Positions 12,901 to 27,900 of a DNA stretch of 64,000 nucleotides are shown one piece after another. The translations under genes and the position numbers were made by a program. The stretch is taken from positions 5,949,501 to 6,013,500 of the forward strand of contig NC_069695.1 in the NCBI RefSeq assembly GCF_023699985.2, in the 5' to 3' direction. Below the pieces are notes generated by a model, which did not search any database, was not told the DNA's origin, and saw only the letters and a list, made by a program, of their open reading frames with translations. The DNA is from Odocoileus virginianus. Its lineage: Eukaryota > Chordata > Mammalia > Artiodactyla > Cervidae. Each line of letters starts with the position of its first letter. Positions within the stretch are counted from its first letter, which is position 1.

Positions 12901-15886
12901 GCCAGCTCCGACCCTAGGAAGGCCCCGGGGAGCATGGTAGGAAACCCACTGCCTAGGTGACACGCCCTCAAGCTTCTGGCCCTGGGGGTGATGGTCACAG
13001 ACTCGTAGGCATGCAGGGTGCGGGGGGAAGTACCTAAGTGAACGAGTGAGCAGGTGGACGGAAGTGCCCGTGTCCCTGCAAAAGGGACTCTGCCCAACCT
13101 GGACTTCCAGGGCAGGAATGCCCACCTATTGTGTTCGAAGGAAATCAGACACTCCTTTTTTTTTTTCACATGGAAAAATCTCAAGTCCTATTAAATACAG
13201 AAGCAGATGTGTGCACTCATGTCAGCTGTAAGTCAGTTGGAACACTCCCACATGTGGCCTAGGGCGTGTCTGCTAAAGACTTTAGGCTCAGTGGCTCAGA
13301 GATAACCCCCTGACACCGTGGAGATAAATATTCCGCTTTTATGACAATTTCTGATTAAAAATAGAACATTTTTTACTTGAATACATAAGATCTTGGTTTT
13401 GTTCTATGGAAGTTTTGTTGAGAAAAATTCAAAAGTGTTGCTTTTTAAAAATCACTGTCTTTTCTTTCTGTCCCTCTTTCAGAGAGGATGCTTTTTAGTA
13501 ACAAATATCAACTTCTAGAAATAATATTTATGTATTATTAATTCTCCATTGACTTAGTGTTGTTGTAGTCTACCAAGTTTATTTTAAAGAAAGGCTGAAT
13601 TCACAGAAGTAATTCTAAACATGTGTAAATTATTAATTTATATATAGATATATAAATTACAGCAAGAGATAATATCTGTATAAGTTTAGTTAAAACAATG
13701 GTCTGACAACTGATTTTCTAACCAAAGGTTGACAAACTTGAAAAAGAACAGAAATTGAAACAACATGTTGAAAATCTGGATCAAATGGCTGAGAAGCTTG
13801 AAGAAAAACATAATCAAATTGCAGAGTTGGAGAATCTTATACAGAGAATGGAAAAGGTAGGCCCTTGGAGAATTAAAGGCACTTCTTCATGATGGTTAGG
13901 ATGAGAATGAATGAAAATAATATGAAAATAAGTAGCATGAAGTGAAAGTACTCTTTGTAGTTGAAGATCTTAGAATGTGTTCGTTTCTTGCCTTACACAT
14001 TTAATATGATGTGTGTTGTAGTTACTGATTTACCCTTTTACAAACACTGCAGTCATATTATCTGTCACTTTTTTTCCCAGTAAATGTATGGCTGAGAAAG
14101 GGGAACTAGGTGAGGCCATGAATACAAATAATGGAAAAGATCACAAAGTCCATCTACTACTAGTAATAGTGTACTGAATCCCTGCAATTGTAAGCACTAT
14201 GTACTAGTCAGTAGAGGGTTTATTTTTGGCCAACCGTGTTCCCTTTAGGTTTGTAAAAACCTATGCCTGGCATAGGACAGACATAGTTCACAAATAAGAA
14301 AAGACATTCTATGGAAATTGTAACTTTCGAAAGAGACGATTTAGGGAAGAATACTAATAGAACAAAAATTATTAAAAGTTTTATGCAGCACTCCTTTAAG
14401 TAGCTGGCCCTCCACAAAAAGTGAGCACATACATTTCATTTGGCATGCCTTAGAATTCAGAATTCAGACAAGCCATGGGATATTTTTTAATAATAAACCA
14501 ATAGACAGTTGGCATCTTTGAGTTAAAGTAGATAAGAATACGGACTTTTTTAACTTTTGGTAAGTATTGCCCAATGTTGTTGTCATTGTCCAGTCGAGAC
14601 TCTGACCCCATGGACCGCAGCGTGCCAGGCTCCTCTGTCCTTCATCCCAAAGTTTGCTCAAATTCATGTCCACTGAGTCTCTGTCCTTCACACGCTCCTG
14701 GAATTTGCAGATTCATGTCCATTGATGATGGTGCTATCTAACCATCTCATCCTCTGCTGCCCTCTTCTCAATACGTTTTCATATTTATTATATGAATTTG
14801 CCAATTTACCTCCACTCTTCTCAGCCTTATTTTGTTTTATGAATCTGCTTGAACTGAGGCTATTTTAGAAATGTTAGGGCTTCCTTGGGGGCTTGGTAAA
14901 GAATCCGCCTGCAATACAGGAGACCTGGGCTCAATCCCTGGGTCAGGAAGATCCCCTGGAAAAGGGAACAGCTACCCACTCTAGTATTCTTGCCTGGAGA
15001 ATTCCATGGACAGAGGAGCCTGACGGGCTACAGTCCATTGGGTTGCAAAGAGTCGGACACGACTGAGTGACTTTCCCTTTCCTAGAAATGTCACTTCCAA
15101 AGCATCACATTTCAACATTCAGGATATTTGCCTGAAAAAAAGTTTGATCAGTTGTTTACATATTTCCTAAGAACTTAATTTATATCTGTGAGTTTGGCTG
15201 AATTTGTGATCTTAATGAAGGTCCTATGAGGACCTTGCTTAGAAGCCTAAACTTAACTGAATCTAGTAATAATAATCTACATCTACATTTGTGTTGCACG
15301 GTGGGTGATGTTCAGTGTTTTACTTTAGCCAAAATCACAGGGCTGGAATGTCCTCAAGTAGCTGGTTTGCCCACATATAACACTTTATAAGTTAGATGTT
15401 TTGGACAAACTGGAATGTTTGGATGAATACTTTGCAGTGCTAGAATATTTATCCTGCAAATAGATAAAGAAGATATGGTACATATATACAATGGAGTATC
15501 ACCCAGACATTATAAAGAATGAAATAAACCATTTAGAGCAACATGGATGGGCCTAGAGATCGTCATACTGAGTGAAGTGAGTCAGACAGAGAAGAAGAAG
15601 TAGCGTATAGCATCCCTTACATGCAGAACCTGAAAAGAAATGATGCAAATGAACTTATTCACAAAACAGAAACAGACTCATAGGCTTAAAAAATGAACTT
15701 ATGGTTCCAGGATGGGGCGAGGACGGGGAAGGGGTAATTAGGGAGTTTGGGACTGACATATACACACTGCTATACATTGAAAATGGACAACTAGCAAGGA
15801 CCTAGTATAAAGTCTAAGGAGCTCTGCTCAGTGTTATGTGGCAGCCTGGATGGGAGGGGAGTTTGGGGAGAATGGATACATGTGTG

Positions 15887-15923
<37 letters not shown>

Positions 15924-18900
15924 TGAATCCCTTTACAGTCCACACGAAACTATCACATTGCTAACTGGCTGTAGTCCAATACAAAATAAAAAGCTTTTTT
16001 AAAAAGAATATTCGTCCTCTAATAAAATCCCATCGACAGAGGAGCCTGACAGGCTATACTCCATGGGGTCACAAAGAGTTGGACATGACTTAGCGACTAA
16101 ATAATAACAAAATTGTTTGGCAAACTAAGCACAAGGAACATTTTCATTGAGGAAGGGAAAACAATTCCTTACCTCAATTCAAATAGAGTTGCTTAATTTA
16201 ACTACTTGATTAACCAGCTTGATATTTAAATTTAGGTTCTCAATCACCTCAAACCCAGTAGCACTGGATCATGTTTAGTGGCCAGCTGTCAGTCCCTGAA
16301 AATTAACAAAAAATAATGGAATGTAATTTCTGTCTTCTGGAAACCCAGGGAAATCTGCCCTGGATGTGAGGTCATCTCAGAATTCTGGGGTATATTCACT
16401 GCACTATATATTCAACAAACATTTGAGCTCCTACCATGTACCAGGCAGAGCTAGGGGCTAGATATCTATTTGGTGGACTGGATACTGTCTCTTTGTGGAG
16501 ATTGCAATAATGTATCTGGGTTGTGTGAGACTCCAGGAACTTCCCAGCCCTCCTTTCACTCATTCTCACAGGCATCCTCAGGGAAGCTGACATCCTACTG
16601 AAAGCAGGGGAACAGACCCCAGAATAAGGTTAAGCAGCTTAGATACTGGCAGACATTTTGAGAAGTGATGGCTTCGCATTCGTCTTGATTTTGACCCTTA
16701 ATGGAGAGCTCTCTCGAGGAGCTTTGTGACACAGTAGGTGGACAGGACGCCTAAGGTTCAGGAAGGCCATGCAGGAAACTTCCAGAACATTCTAGTTCAG
16801 TGACTTCCTAAAGCAGAGTCTTTGGGGATCTCTGGGAGGTGGAGGTAGATGGGGATACAGTGGAAAGAAAATGTGAAAGAATGTTTTTTAACATGCTTAG
16901 TTTAAGGATACATTATATTTGTAAAGTGATCAAACAAATATAAGAAGCAAAGCTTGGTAGCTTCTTGTTTTAAGGAGATACTGAGCAATACAGGCTGTGA
17001 TGAAGGGTTTCTCAGGAGGGGAGCGTGTATCAGAATGAGGAAGGGTTACTCTTAATATCTTAGTATTAATAAGAAAAAGACATGCATTCAAAAAGAAATG
17101 AAAATTAAAAATGAACATCCCCAACAAAGGTTGGTAAATACTGCCCTGGTGATGAGCACCCCCCTGGAGAAAGATTCATTTTCTACTCACTTGCACAAGC
17201 CGCTGCTCCAGTAAATAGCCATTAGTGGCATGAGGTCTGGTAATGAACACATTACTTAAAACCTTCACCATCTGTCCCACTTTAATCAGGAATGCAGTGA
17301 GAATGAATTCCATAAACACAGTGATAAGCCAGCAAAAGCGCCCAATAAGAGCATTTTAACATGGCATATGTTCCTTTGGCTAGCCGTGCACTACTGTGGC
17401 ATAGTATTTGTTTTCCAGTGTCATTGATTTAGCTCTATTAGAATTTTAGAGCTCAGAGGTGCTTTTGAGACCAGCTAATTCCTCATCATCATTTTATAAA
17501 CGAGGACCGTGTGAACAAGGAACTATTCCACAGTCCACCAGTTAGCAGTTTACAATCCTTTCTGTTAGGCCCCCAGCTTCTCTGATGTGGGATAAAAAGG
17601 ATATCTGTGATTCTGGAATCATTTAGATGTTAACATATGGCAATGATTTAAATTGGTGTCCACTTCACCTTGATCAATAAATGAAGTGGTGAAGTGAAAG
17701 TCGCTCAGCTGTGTCAAACTCTTTGTGATCCCATGGACTGTATAGTTCATGGAATTCTCCAGGCCAGAATAGAGTGGACAGTCCATGGAATTCTCCAGGC
17801 CAGAATAGAGTGGACAGGCTTTCCCTTCTCCAGGGGATCTTCCCAGCCCAGGGATGGAACCCAGGCCTCCCACATTGCAGGCAGATTCTTTACCAGCTGA
17901 GCTGAGCCACAAGGGAAGCCCAAGAATACTGGAGTGGGTAGCCTATCCCTCCTCCATGGGGTCTTCCTGACCCAGGAATCGAACCGGGGTCTCCCACACT
18001 GCAGGTGGATTCTTCACCATCTCAGCTACCAGGGAAGCTGTCTTCAGTAAATAGGGTGAGGGAACGCGAGCTCTTCAGAGGTGTGGTTTGGGCAAAAGTG
18101 TATTGTCCACTGGGTGGCGCTGTGGAAGCTTTCCTTTCCAGAAATACTGTCTGAAAAGTGAAAAGTGCTAACTGGTGTAATGTGATCTTCCCTGTCGCCA
18201 GAAAGGAAACATTAAGAGTCCAAGCTTCAAGAACCTACTGTATAGCACAGGGAATTCTGCTCAATATTCCATAATAACCTACCCAGGAAAAGAATATGAA
18301 GAAGAATGGATATATGTATAACTGAACCACTTTACACCTGAAACTAACACAACATTGTAAATCAACTATACTCAAATATAAAGTAAATATTAAAAAAAAA
18401 ATTTCAAGCTAAATACTGAAGCCTTGACCGAGGTGGAATATTTGCTTGTCTAGCTGTCTGGTCTCCTTAAGCCCTTGTTATAAAGATCCATTAATGGAGA
18501 GTAAGTCCATTAGGAAGAACGTTTATTAAAACACCATTTTTATCCCTATAAATTCAAAATATTATAAGTGATATGTTCCTTTGGTGATCCAAATATCATA
18601 ATAAACTTTCAGAGTATCTTGTTCTCTCAGATCAACTAGGACTACACCAGAACAATATACATGTATATGTATATAAAACCAGAATGCCACAGAAGAGTTT
18701 TGAAAAAGCTGGTATAAATTTTAAAAATAACAGCATACATAAGATATGATGTACTTGGCATCTTCAAATTATTATATATTGAGGTTCTAATATGTTCCAG
18801 AAAAGCATGTGGACCTTTCACATACATCCCCAATCATCCCAACATTTCAATGTAGGTAGTATTAGTCTCATTTTAGGGATGTTCAAAAAGTCAAAAAAAT

Positions 18901-21900
18901 GACTCAGATATAGAATGAATACATGTCAGATGTTTTATTCAACTCCCTATGTAATGAAGGAACCAGTAAGATGGTAAAGCTGATTTAAATAAAATATTTT
19001 TTGAAATTGGCTATTTACATGCATTTTGAAAAAAAGAACATAGGATAGGATTACTGGGTTAGATACAAAAGTAGTTAATATTCTTTAAGGGAAGAAACCG
19101 TAACCTTTGGAATTACTTTTCTACCAGTCAGAAATCCACAAATTAACATGCAACTTCACAAACTCAGGGTTCTAATCAAATAATAAATACTAAAGTCAAA
19201 CACAAATTCTCCAAGAGAATTAAAAAAATTCCTTGGGTCAGGTTATGAAACAATGACCCAATATGACATTAAGATCATGTATGTTGAACCATAATTTTTG
19301 GTTAATTTTTCTTGTGATAAGAACTAGAGAAGTTAAAGCCTTGGCAAAAATTATAGTCACCAGGTTTCAAAACCAGGTCAGTCCGTGTCCAAAGACATTC
19401 TGATCTTTCTGCTACAATGCCTGTCTTGTAGTTTGCAGATTCTGCAGAAGGTATGATTTTAACCAGCATTGCAAATAGTGTCAAAACATCTATTTCCATG
19501 AAATGTGAAAAAGAGTACAATCACGACAGCTTCGTTTTTCATGGGTGTGTCTGTTTTCCTCTTGGATGGAGTTTGGTTTAATAATGACATTAAGACATTT
19601 CTTTAGGTATTCTTTCAAAATGTCAAAATTTCTGTTCCATCCTAATTAGGAAGTGACTCTATCACTTGTGGCTTTGCGCCTTCACCAAAAATACATTTAC
19701 TACTTTTGTACCTTCTGACAGTTGGCATGTGAGAGCTGGGTATCGAGACCAGCGCAACAGTGTCCTTGGACACTGAGACTAATGTAGGAGAAGCAGGTGG
19801 AACGATGGGAGAACCAGTGCCTAGAGAGAGATGAGCAGTTAGCATTTGGGGTGGGATGGAGAGACACAAGAGAAGTTTGACCGAGAAGTGGGCTAGGGAA
19901 GGAGCCAAGGTCTCCAGACAATGGAGGGCGGTGAAGACACCTAGTCTTGACCTGTCGTGCAGCTACTTGTAAAGGGACGACAGAGGATGAGATGGTTGGA
20001 TGCATCACCGACTCAATGCACATGAGTTTGAGCAAGCTCCGGGAGCTGGTGATGGACAGGGAGGCCTGGAGTGCTGCAGTCCATGGGGTCACAAAGAGTC
20101 GGACACGACTGAGCGACTGAACGGTACTGAGCTGAAACCATACAGGAGAATGCCTGCCTGGGCCACTGGGGTGGACTGTAACAGCTCCGTATGAAATTAA
20201 CTCTTGAGTTCAAAATGTACTTCTGGTATTACAAGAAGCATCTTTAGTGAATAGTTTGCAAGAATGCCTTGTGAAACACACACACACACCGAGGACAAGA
20301 AATAAGCAAAAATTGTATCTTATTTTCTCCTAGGAAAAGAGAACACTGCTAGAAAAAAAGCTGTCTTTGGAAAACAAGCTGCTGCATCTCAAATCCAGCG
20401 CTACAAATGCTAAAAGGTTTGCAAATCTACCTCCGAAGTAAAAGCATTTCCTGGTGTATTTTCTCTCCTCTGGTCCACTGAGCAGATAGAAGGCTCCTAG
20501 CCCACAGGAGAAAGGAAGCCTGAGAGTGCGTGAGGAAGGGAGATTTCTTCGCGTTAACTGCCATGCGTCTCTTCCTTTCTAGCTCCCGGGGGACCAGGAA
20601 GGGCGCAGAGGTCACTGCGGGTACAGGGAGACGGAAGTGTGTGTGAGGAGGGGGCCACTGATCCTTCCGAAGAGTAAATGAGCCTGTCCTCTCCCCTGGT
20701 GCTGAACTGATTGCTGTTGAGGTCTCCCTTCACCTGATGCTTCTGATTTGGTTATGGATCTCTGCTTCAGCTGGCATTAAATTAGCTAGCCCACAAGTGC
20801 AATTATAAGATGGTTTTGTCATGCTCCCAACTTTGTGGAGAATGAAGAAACTACTGTGAAAAGCATCCTTAGTTCTTGGGACTTACTTACAAATATTCAT
20901 TTGGTGTGCTGGTCCTTGGTGTGCTAGGGGTGAGGGTGGATTTATGGGCTTATGGATATCAAATGGCTTGACTGCTTGGCTGCTATTCGAAAAATTCTCC
21001 AAAATATGATAGAATAAATGGTATTATATGAAATTTCCTGAACCTTTTCTTTTCATTTCCTTTCTTTTCTTTTAATTCTTAAACTTCCACAATCATTATA
21101 TATTCTGATATAACTTTCAAAGTTCAATCTGTTTCAAGATCGTAGTTCATCCATCTAGAACTATTGCACTGGGCACTATTATGAATCTCAAAGTGTGCAC
21201 ATTCTTTTTCTCATTTAATAACTTACACTCAAATATCAGTTTCTCTTGGTCCTTTGACTTTTTTTTCCTATTTCCTTTTGTTTCCCTGTTATCTCTTTCT
21301 CTTCATTGGACCACAGAAGCCAAAGTCCAGAACTGGACTGACCCTGACAATTTTGGACTGACCCTATACCTACATGTTTGAAACACACTGTGATACCACT
21401 AATAGCAATTTCCCTGAATGCCTGCGAACAAGCACCTAGCCCCAGAAGGTGGATTGCTAAGCTCTGTAGCACTGCACATCCCTAAGTTATAGGTAGGTCT
21501 TCCTAGGTGGTGTGGTGGTCAAGACTCTGCCTGTCAGTGCAGAAGACGCAAGAGATGTGGGTTCAGTCCCTGGGTTGGGAAGATCCCTCAGAGGAGGAAA
21601 TGTCAACCCACTCCAGTATTCTTGCCTGGGAAATCCCACGGACAGAGGAGCCTGGTGGGCTACAGTCCGTGGGGTTGCAAAGAGTCAGACACAAATGAGC
21701 ACAACACAACAGCCTACACACATCTCTGTGGATAAGGAAGAAAATGCTATGAAAAATATCCATAAATCTTTGAAATTACTTGTATTTACTCATAATTTAA
21801 CTCTAAGTAAATTTTTGGCTTACCTCTTTTTTTCTAAAGAGAGCTTTTCCATGCAGTGAAACTACAGGTGGTACAATGTGCCTTCCATTAAAAGTACAGA

Positions 21901-24900
21901 CAATTTGTTTGATTTTTTCTTTAAAAATAGTTTTTTTTTTTATGGATAATAGAGGTTTTGTTAGTGTTTGAGCCAAAAATGTAACCATTTTAAAAACCAA
22001 ACTGATCTGTTCTTTCAGTTCTATTATATATGAGCCATCATGATAAAGAACTCTCAAAAAGCTCTTGACGTTTTAAAAATATCTTGAGGGAAATGGATGT
22101 TTTGTGTTTCCAGAAAGGTATTGAACGTCCTGGCTTGTGCAGTTTTCATAAATTGTAGGTATCACAAATATTTGTTTTACTTGTTACTTCGAGCTGTGTG
22201 TGGAGGTATTCACTTTGCTAAGTGACAAGAAAATGAAATCAGTATAAGTCAGATTCTTTTGGTTAAAGCAACGGACTTGGTTAAGCTAGCATCAAGGATT
22301 TCTGTTCAAGATTAACACTGGATAGATAAGGCTATAAAGAAGATGTACTCATGGGAAGACAGGAGGACCACTCTTTAGCACCTAATATGATTTGAAAAAT
22401 CAGGTTATTTTGTTGACCCTGCTTAGCAATGTGTATTTATGCAGTTTCATTCTTTTGTTGTTCTTTGTTCTTCTTGGATGATTCATTACCTTTTCCCACC
22501 ATCTCTTCCTTTCAAATTCCAGAGGAAAGATTCTGATTGGCCTAATACTACTTCCTGTTCTGGTCAGATTGAACATGCTGACCAACACCTACAGAAACAT
22601 CTAACCAGTAGCCTGTGGCAGGTGCTCCCTCCCAATCTTGTGGGTGATCTCCACTTATTCAAGGAATAGCCTAGGCCTGCTTCTCTAGGGGGCAGGGAAG
22701 CAGCTGTGGGCGATTTGGTGCTTTAATCAAATCACCAAATTTGATTTGGTAGCTTGGGTGATTTAATTTCCCTTAAACATAGATAGTGAGTTAGATAGGT
22801 GCCATGATTTTCTTGAATTGCAGTGAGCATCATTCTATCATTTTGATAAAGATATAAAAGACTTAATATATTGGAACTTGGCATTTCTAATGTTAGAAAG
22901 CATCTCAGAGGATGATAACTTTTAAACTTTTGTAATTCAGAAGAAAAAGCTTTTTCTTGCATAAAAGGAAGAAGTCGTGTCTGACTCTTAGCAACCCCAT
23001 GGGTTGCTACACACCAGACTTCCCTGTCCTTCACTATCTCCCAGAGTTTGCTCAAATTCATGTGCATTGAGCCAATGATGCCATCCAACCATCTCATCCT
23101 CTGTTGCCCCCTTCTCCTCCTGCCTTCAGTCTTTCCAGCATCAAGGTCTTTTCCAATGAATCGCTCTTCTCATCAGGTGGCCAAAGTACTGAAGCTTCAG
23201 CTTCAGCATCAGTCCTCCCAATGAATATTCAGGACTGATTTCCTTTAGGATGGACTGGTTTGATCTCCTTGCAGTCCAAGGGACTCTCCAGCAGTGCAAT
23301 TCAAAAGCATCAAGTCTTCAGTGCTCAGCCTTATGTGAATATGTATATATCATTATAGTAAGCTAATCCTCACAATTACTTTTAACAAGAGTTAAAAGAT
23401 TTGGCAGAAGCATCTTAAAAACAAGGTTCACTCCATATTTCTACTACTGTCAGTACTAATTGACACGTGGATGCACCTTTCAGTTTTTAAAGTAACCTCA
23501 GATACCTTATTTAATTTGATCTTTCCATTTTCCTTCCATAAGTAAACAGAGCTTCCAATTGGTTGCTTGATGTGTCAAGATTACTCCACCTTCCAGAACT
23601 TGTAGGGCTGGGAGTTAGGCTCTAGTATTGCCATAGGAAACCCTGTGGCTCCTTCCATAGAGGAGAACTGACTTTCTCAGGAGACTCCAGAGACCTTCTC
23701 TCAGACTGGTTTCCTGAGTCTGTGTGGCTGTGAGCAGAAGGCAGCTTTCCAACTTCTCTCTCTGCCCTGTGACATCTCAGACAAACACACAGACCCATTT
23801 TAGAGTTATGCTTCAGGGAAACACATTGGGAGTTAAGATAAGGAGTGTGTTGGCTTCTCCGTATCTACAGAAGCTGCTCAAGGATGGCACGTTCCTTAGA
23901 GGAGGAAACAGGGTATCTTGAAGATGTGGTTATGTATTTTTTTAAACTATTTATTTACTTGGCTGCATCGGGTCTTGGTGGCAGCACCCAGAATCTTCGT
24001 TGTGTCACGCTGGACGTTTCACTGGGGCACACAGGCTTGGTTAGATGTATATGGGATCTTAGTTTCCAGACCAGAGATCAAACATGCATCCCATGCCTTG
24101 CGAGGCAGAGTCTTAACCCCTGGACCACCAGGGAAGTCCCGTGGTTGAGTGTTAAAGCATACTTTTGTTACCAACGGTAGTTTTTAGGGTTCTTTTAAGC
24201 CTCCCTGCCCTACTGAGTGCCACCACTGAAAATGACAATGGGGAAGATTTTGACCAGCAATAGAAATGGAAATTTCTGAGTTTGGTTGAAATGTGAGCAG
24301 AGCTATACCCACGCTTTAGCTTATTCTTTCACCGTGGTCTGGCCTGGGAAAGGTAAGGACCTGGCCTCCCCTGTTCTGGCTGTGATCCTCTCTTCTATTG
24401 AGGACTCTCGTTTCATGATGGCCTCCATAAAGGTCCGAAGAAGCATCAGATCCTAAACAGCAGGAAACCTGAGTCCCTGTAGATTCTAGTGTGATTCTTT
24501 CAGTTTCAAAGAAGCTCCAGGATGCCACTGATCTCACTATCTTCTCTCTCTAGTGGGAATTCCATGTTGGATTATTAATGTTCCCAGTGTTTGAATATGT
24601 GGCAGGTGCCCAGAAGCAGCGGCATCTTGATATATGCAACATAATTTCAGTTGCCACTTTCCCTGCATTCTGCTTGTATCTCAGCACCTAGCCCTTTATA
24701 TGTCCTCTGGAAGTTTCATTCCTCTAAATATCATAGTGTATTAACCCCGGGTAATAAGTGTGCTTTCAGTTCAGTCCCTCAGTCATGTCCAACTCTTTGC
24801 AAACCCCATGAACTGCAGCACGCCAGGCTTCTCTGTCCATCACCAACTCCCAGGGCTTGCTCAAACTCATGTCCATCGAATCGGTGATGCCATCCAACCA

Positions 24901-27900
24901 TCTTATCCTCTGTCGTCCCCTTCTCCTCCTGCCCTCAATCTTTCCCAGCATCAGGATCTTTTCCAATGAGTCGGTTCTTCGCATCAGGTGGACAAAAGTA
25001 TTGGAGTTTCAGCTTCAACATCAGTCCTTCCAATGAATATTCAGGACTGATTTCCTTTAGGATGTACTGATTTGATCTCCTTGCAGTCCGAGGGACTCTC
25101 AAGAGTCTTCTCCAACAACGCAGTTCAAAAACATCAATTCTTCGGTTCTCAGCTTTCTTTATAGTCCAACTCTCACATCCTTACATGGACCACTGGAAAA
25201 ACCATAGCTTTGACTAGACGGACTTGTACATGCTTTATGAGAATTTAAAAGTGCAATCTTCTGAGACTATGTAAATTTGGCCACTATCATGCGCTTCATA
25301 CTCTTTGTAATTGTATATTTATGTCCCCTGAATTCTAAGAAATGTAAGATTGTGTATAAAACTACATAACATAACAATCCTTTAACTGGAAGTAAATTAG
25401 ATGAGGAAATCAGGGAGATACAAGAGCAGGATATAATGAGGTTAATTCACAAAATGTGTACCAGGAAGCGCTATATACCTCCTCACAGTGGTCCATTGAC
25501 TTAAGTTTAAATTTTCTAGCAGCCAACCCAATGAGGAAACTGATTAGTTTTGTGATTCACCATGTCCATGTGACCAAAACCAACCAGTTCTTTGGGAGAA
25601 GTCTCTTTTTTAAAAAAAAATATGTCTATAAGAGAAGAGAGAACAGTTTCTAGGATTTGCTCATAGAAAGCACCATGAACAATGTGTTCAGCTGAATCCT
25701 TAGAGTAAACACAGAAGCTGGACCTCACAAAATGCTTTTAAAAAGGAGAGCATGATGTCAGAGAATAATTCAATCAAAGCCATACTCACAGTGAGCAGCA
25801 GAAGACAAATGAAAAAGTTCAATAATGCTACCTCGGATGGTGGAAGTTAACCCCTAGATAGATTTTAAAGTATCCTGACAATTGGACAGAGAGACAGTCC
25901 TCCATGACCTCAATTTCCTTTGACCAAATCTTTGGCAGACATTGGCCAACAGAGAGATTGCGGATTTGCTTCTCACCTCGTACTTATTATGTGGTCATCC
26001 CATGTTACGAAAGACAAAACTGTTTGTTTTCATGTTTCTGCAAGTCAAAGAGAGGGTTAACTTCCTTTCTTGCACAGTAAGGAATCTATCATGAAGAAGA
26101 CCAGAAATGGTACTCTGTTCACTCTCTCTCTGCATGGTAAACTGAGAGAGCATCCTCAGTTCCCTTTTTCATCAGGATAGAGGCAAGATTTTCCTCTCTT
26201 TTAATTGGGGCTTTTTAGTCTGCTGCCGTTGCCATTCCCAGGCTGTGGACTTTCTCAGCTCCAAGCCTGGGATGTTCAAAAAGAAAACCCCAAGAACTCA
26301 TCCTTAATGTTGCTCCCTGGATCCCAGGGTCCCGAACCAGTCTTCCCTTTTCTCTCCATCTTTCTTACGTACATATGTGCTCAGTTGTGTCTGACTGTTT
26401 GCAACTCCATGGACTGTAGCCCACCAGGCTCTGTCCATGGGATTGTCCCAGCAAGAATACTGCAGTGGGTTGTCATTCCCTCCTCTAGGGGATCTTCCTG
26501 ACCCAGGGATCGAACGCGTGGCTCCTGTGGCTCCTGCATTGCAGGCAGATTCTTTACCACTGAGCCACCTGGGAAGCCTCATCTTTCTTCTTACTTTTGT
26601 TTATATATAATGTTCAGGTTTGGGGTTGTACTTACTGGGAAGAGTGGGGAAAAACTACATCTTCTGAATCTTCCTGGAAGTGGGAAGTTTTTCAGTTTTA
26701 TTTTAATTTCAGCACTGAGTTTGTATTTATATTGAGTCATTGGGAGGCAGATAAATCCTGGATACAGACATTTGTCCTCCTTTCCTAGGCCTGGTCTGTG
26801 TTAGATTTCTTCTTGATATTTTGCTTTAGTACATCTTAATATTAAAACTGAGTGCTTCAACTGAAAGATAAATAACAGTGATTAAAGGGAGCTCAAATGG
26901 TGGCTTATTTAGTATATTCTCACATTTAAAGACCTTAAATGGATGACTGTGTTTTATGTTTATTGAACAAGCTTAAGGGATTTTTTTTTTTTTTGCAGCA
27001 TCCTTTAATCACTGTTCTAGTGTATAACGCAGATAATTCTGAAAGCCCTACACTTTCAAGAGTGCTTCCAGAAACACTTTTCTTCCATCTTAAGACCTAT
27101 TTTTTATTTTTATTTATCTATGATGAGCTTGATAGTAATATTCTTGTGAAATACACAAGGAAATTTCCCAAGTTTTATATTTTGAGGAGCATATCTACCT
27201 ATCCCCATCCTTCTAAACACTTTTCGCATTTGGTCCTTAAGTTCTGGGTCATCATAAGACAAAATCAGACCATTTTGAATACTTACCTTTACTAATATAC
27301 AGTATTTTCATATTTTATGAATTTTTAAAGCCAGCCTGACTGTGCAAATTATCCAAGTTCTTTCTTATTATCCCCCAGGAAAGTCCTGAGTCTGACTGCT
27401 CTTTCCCTCTTTTCTTTTCTTTTCTCTTTCTTTCTCTTCTCTCTGAAGAAGAGAGAAGAGAACCAGCTATCGGCCAGATTTCTGTTTGCCTTCTGTGCCT
27501 CTTTGATCCATATATCCACAACTCATCTTTTTTGTGAAGTGCCTCAAGTCACTTTCTAATTTTTCTGCTGAGTTCCCGTGCCCTTGATTTATAGATGCTC
27601 GTTATATATTTTGGATACAGTGCCTTTATTATTCATTTATGTTACTGAGATTCTGAGGCTATCTGATCAACTTTCATTTGATGAGCAGTAGTTTTAAGTT
27701 TTTGTCTAGTCAAACTTATTAGTCTTTTCCTTTGCAGTTAGTACTGTTCTGAGTCCTATTGGGTTGGCCAAAAAGTTCATATGGAAAAACCGAAATGAAC
27801 TTTTTTGCCAATCCAGGATTTTAACAATCTTTCTGTATTCCAAATTCATTAAAATACTCTTCTATATTATCTTCTGAAATTTTTTTGGGTCCCCAGTTTT

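Larger units (their letters stand above)
13857..20333 (+). other. CCDC68: CCDC68 intron 5
   Basis: 6.5 kb, GT-AG. Rearranged BovB fragment, Bov-tA copies, two L1 3' ends, MIR and a BovB tail, all listed separately. Stretches 16110-17430, 18900-19960 and 20135-20270 show no identifiable element. Confidence 0.85.

Noticed and set aside
12050..13110. GC-richer patches as possible CpG island or internal promoter
   Set aside because: CpG density is low and no core promoter arrangement is visible.
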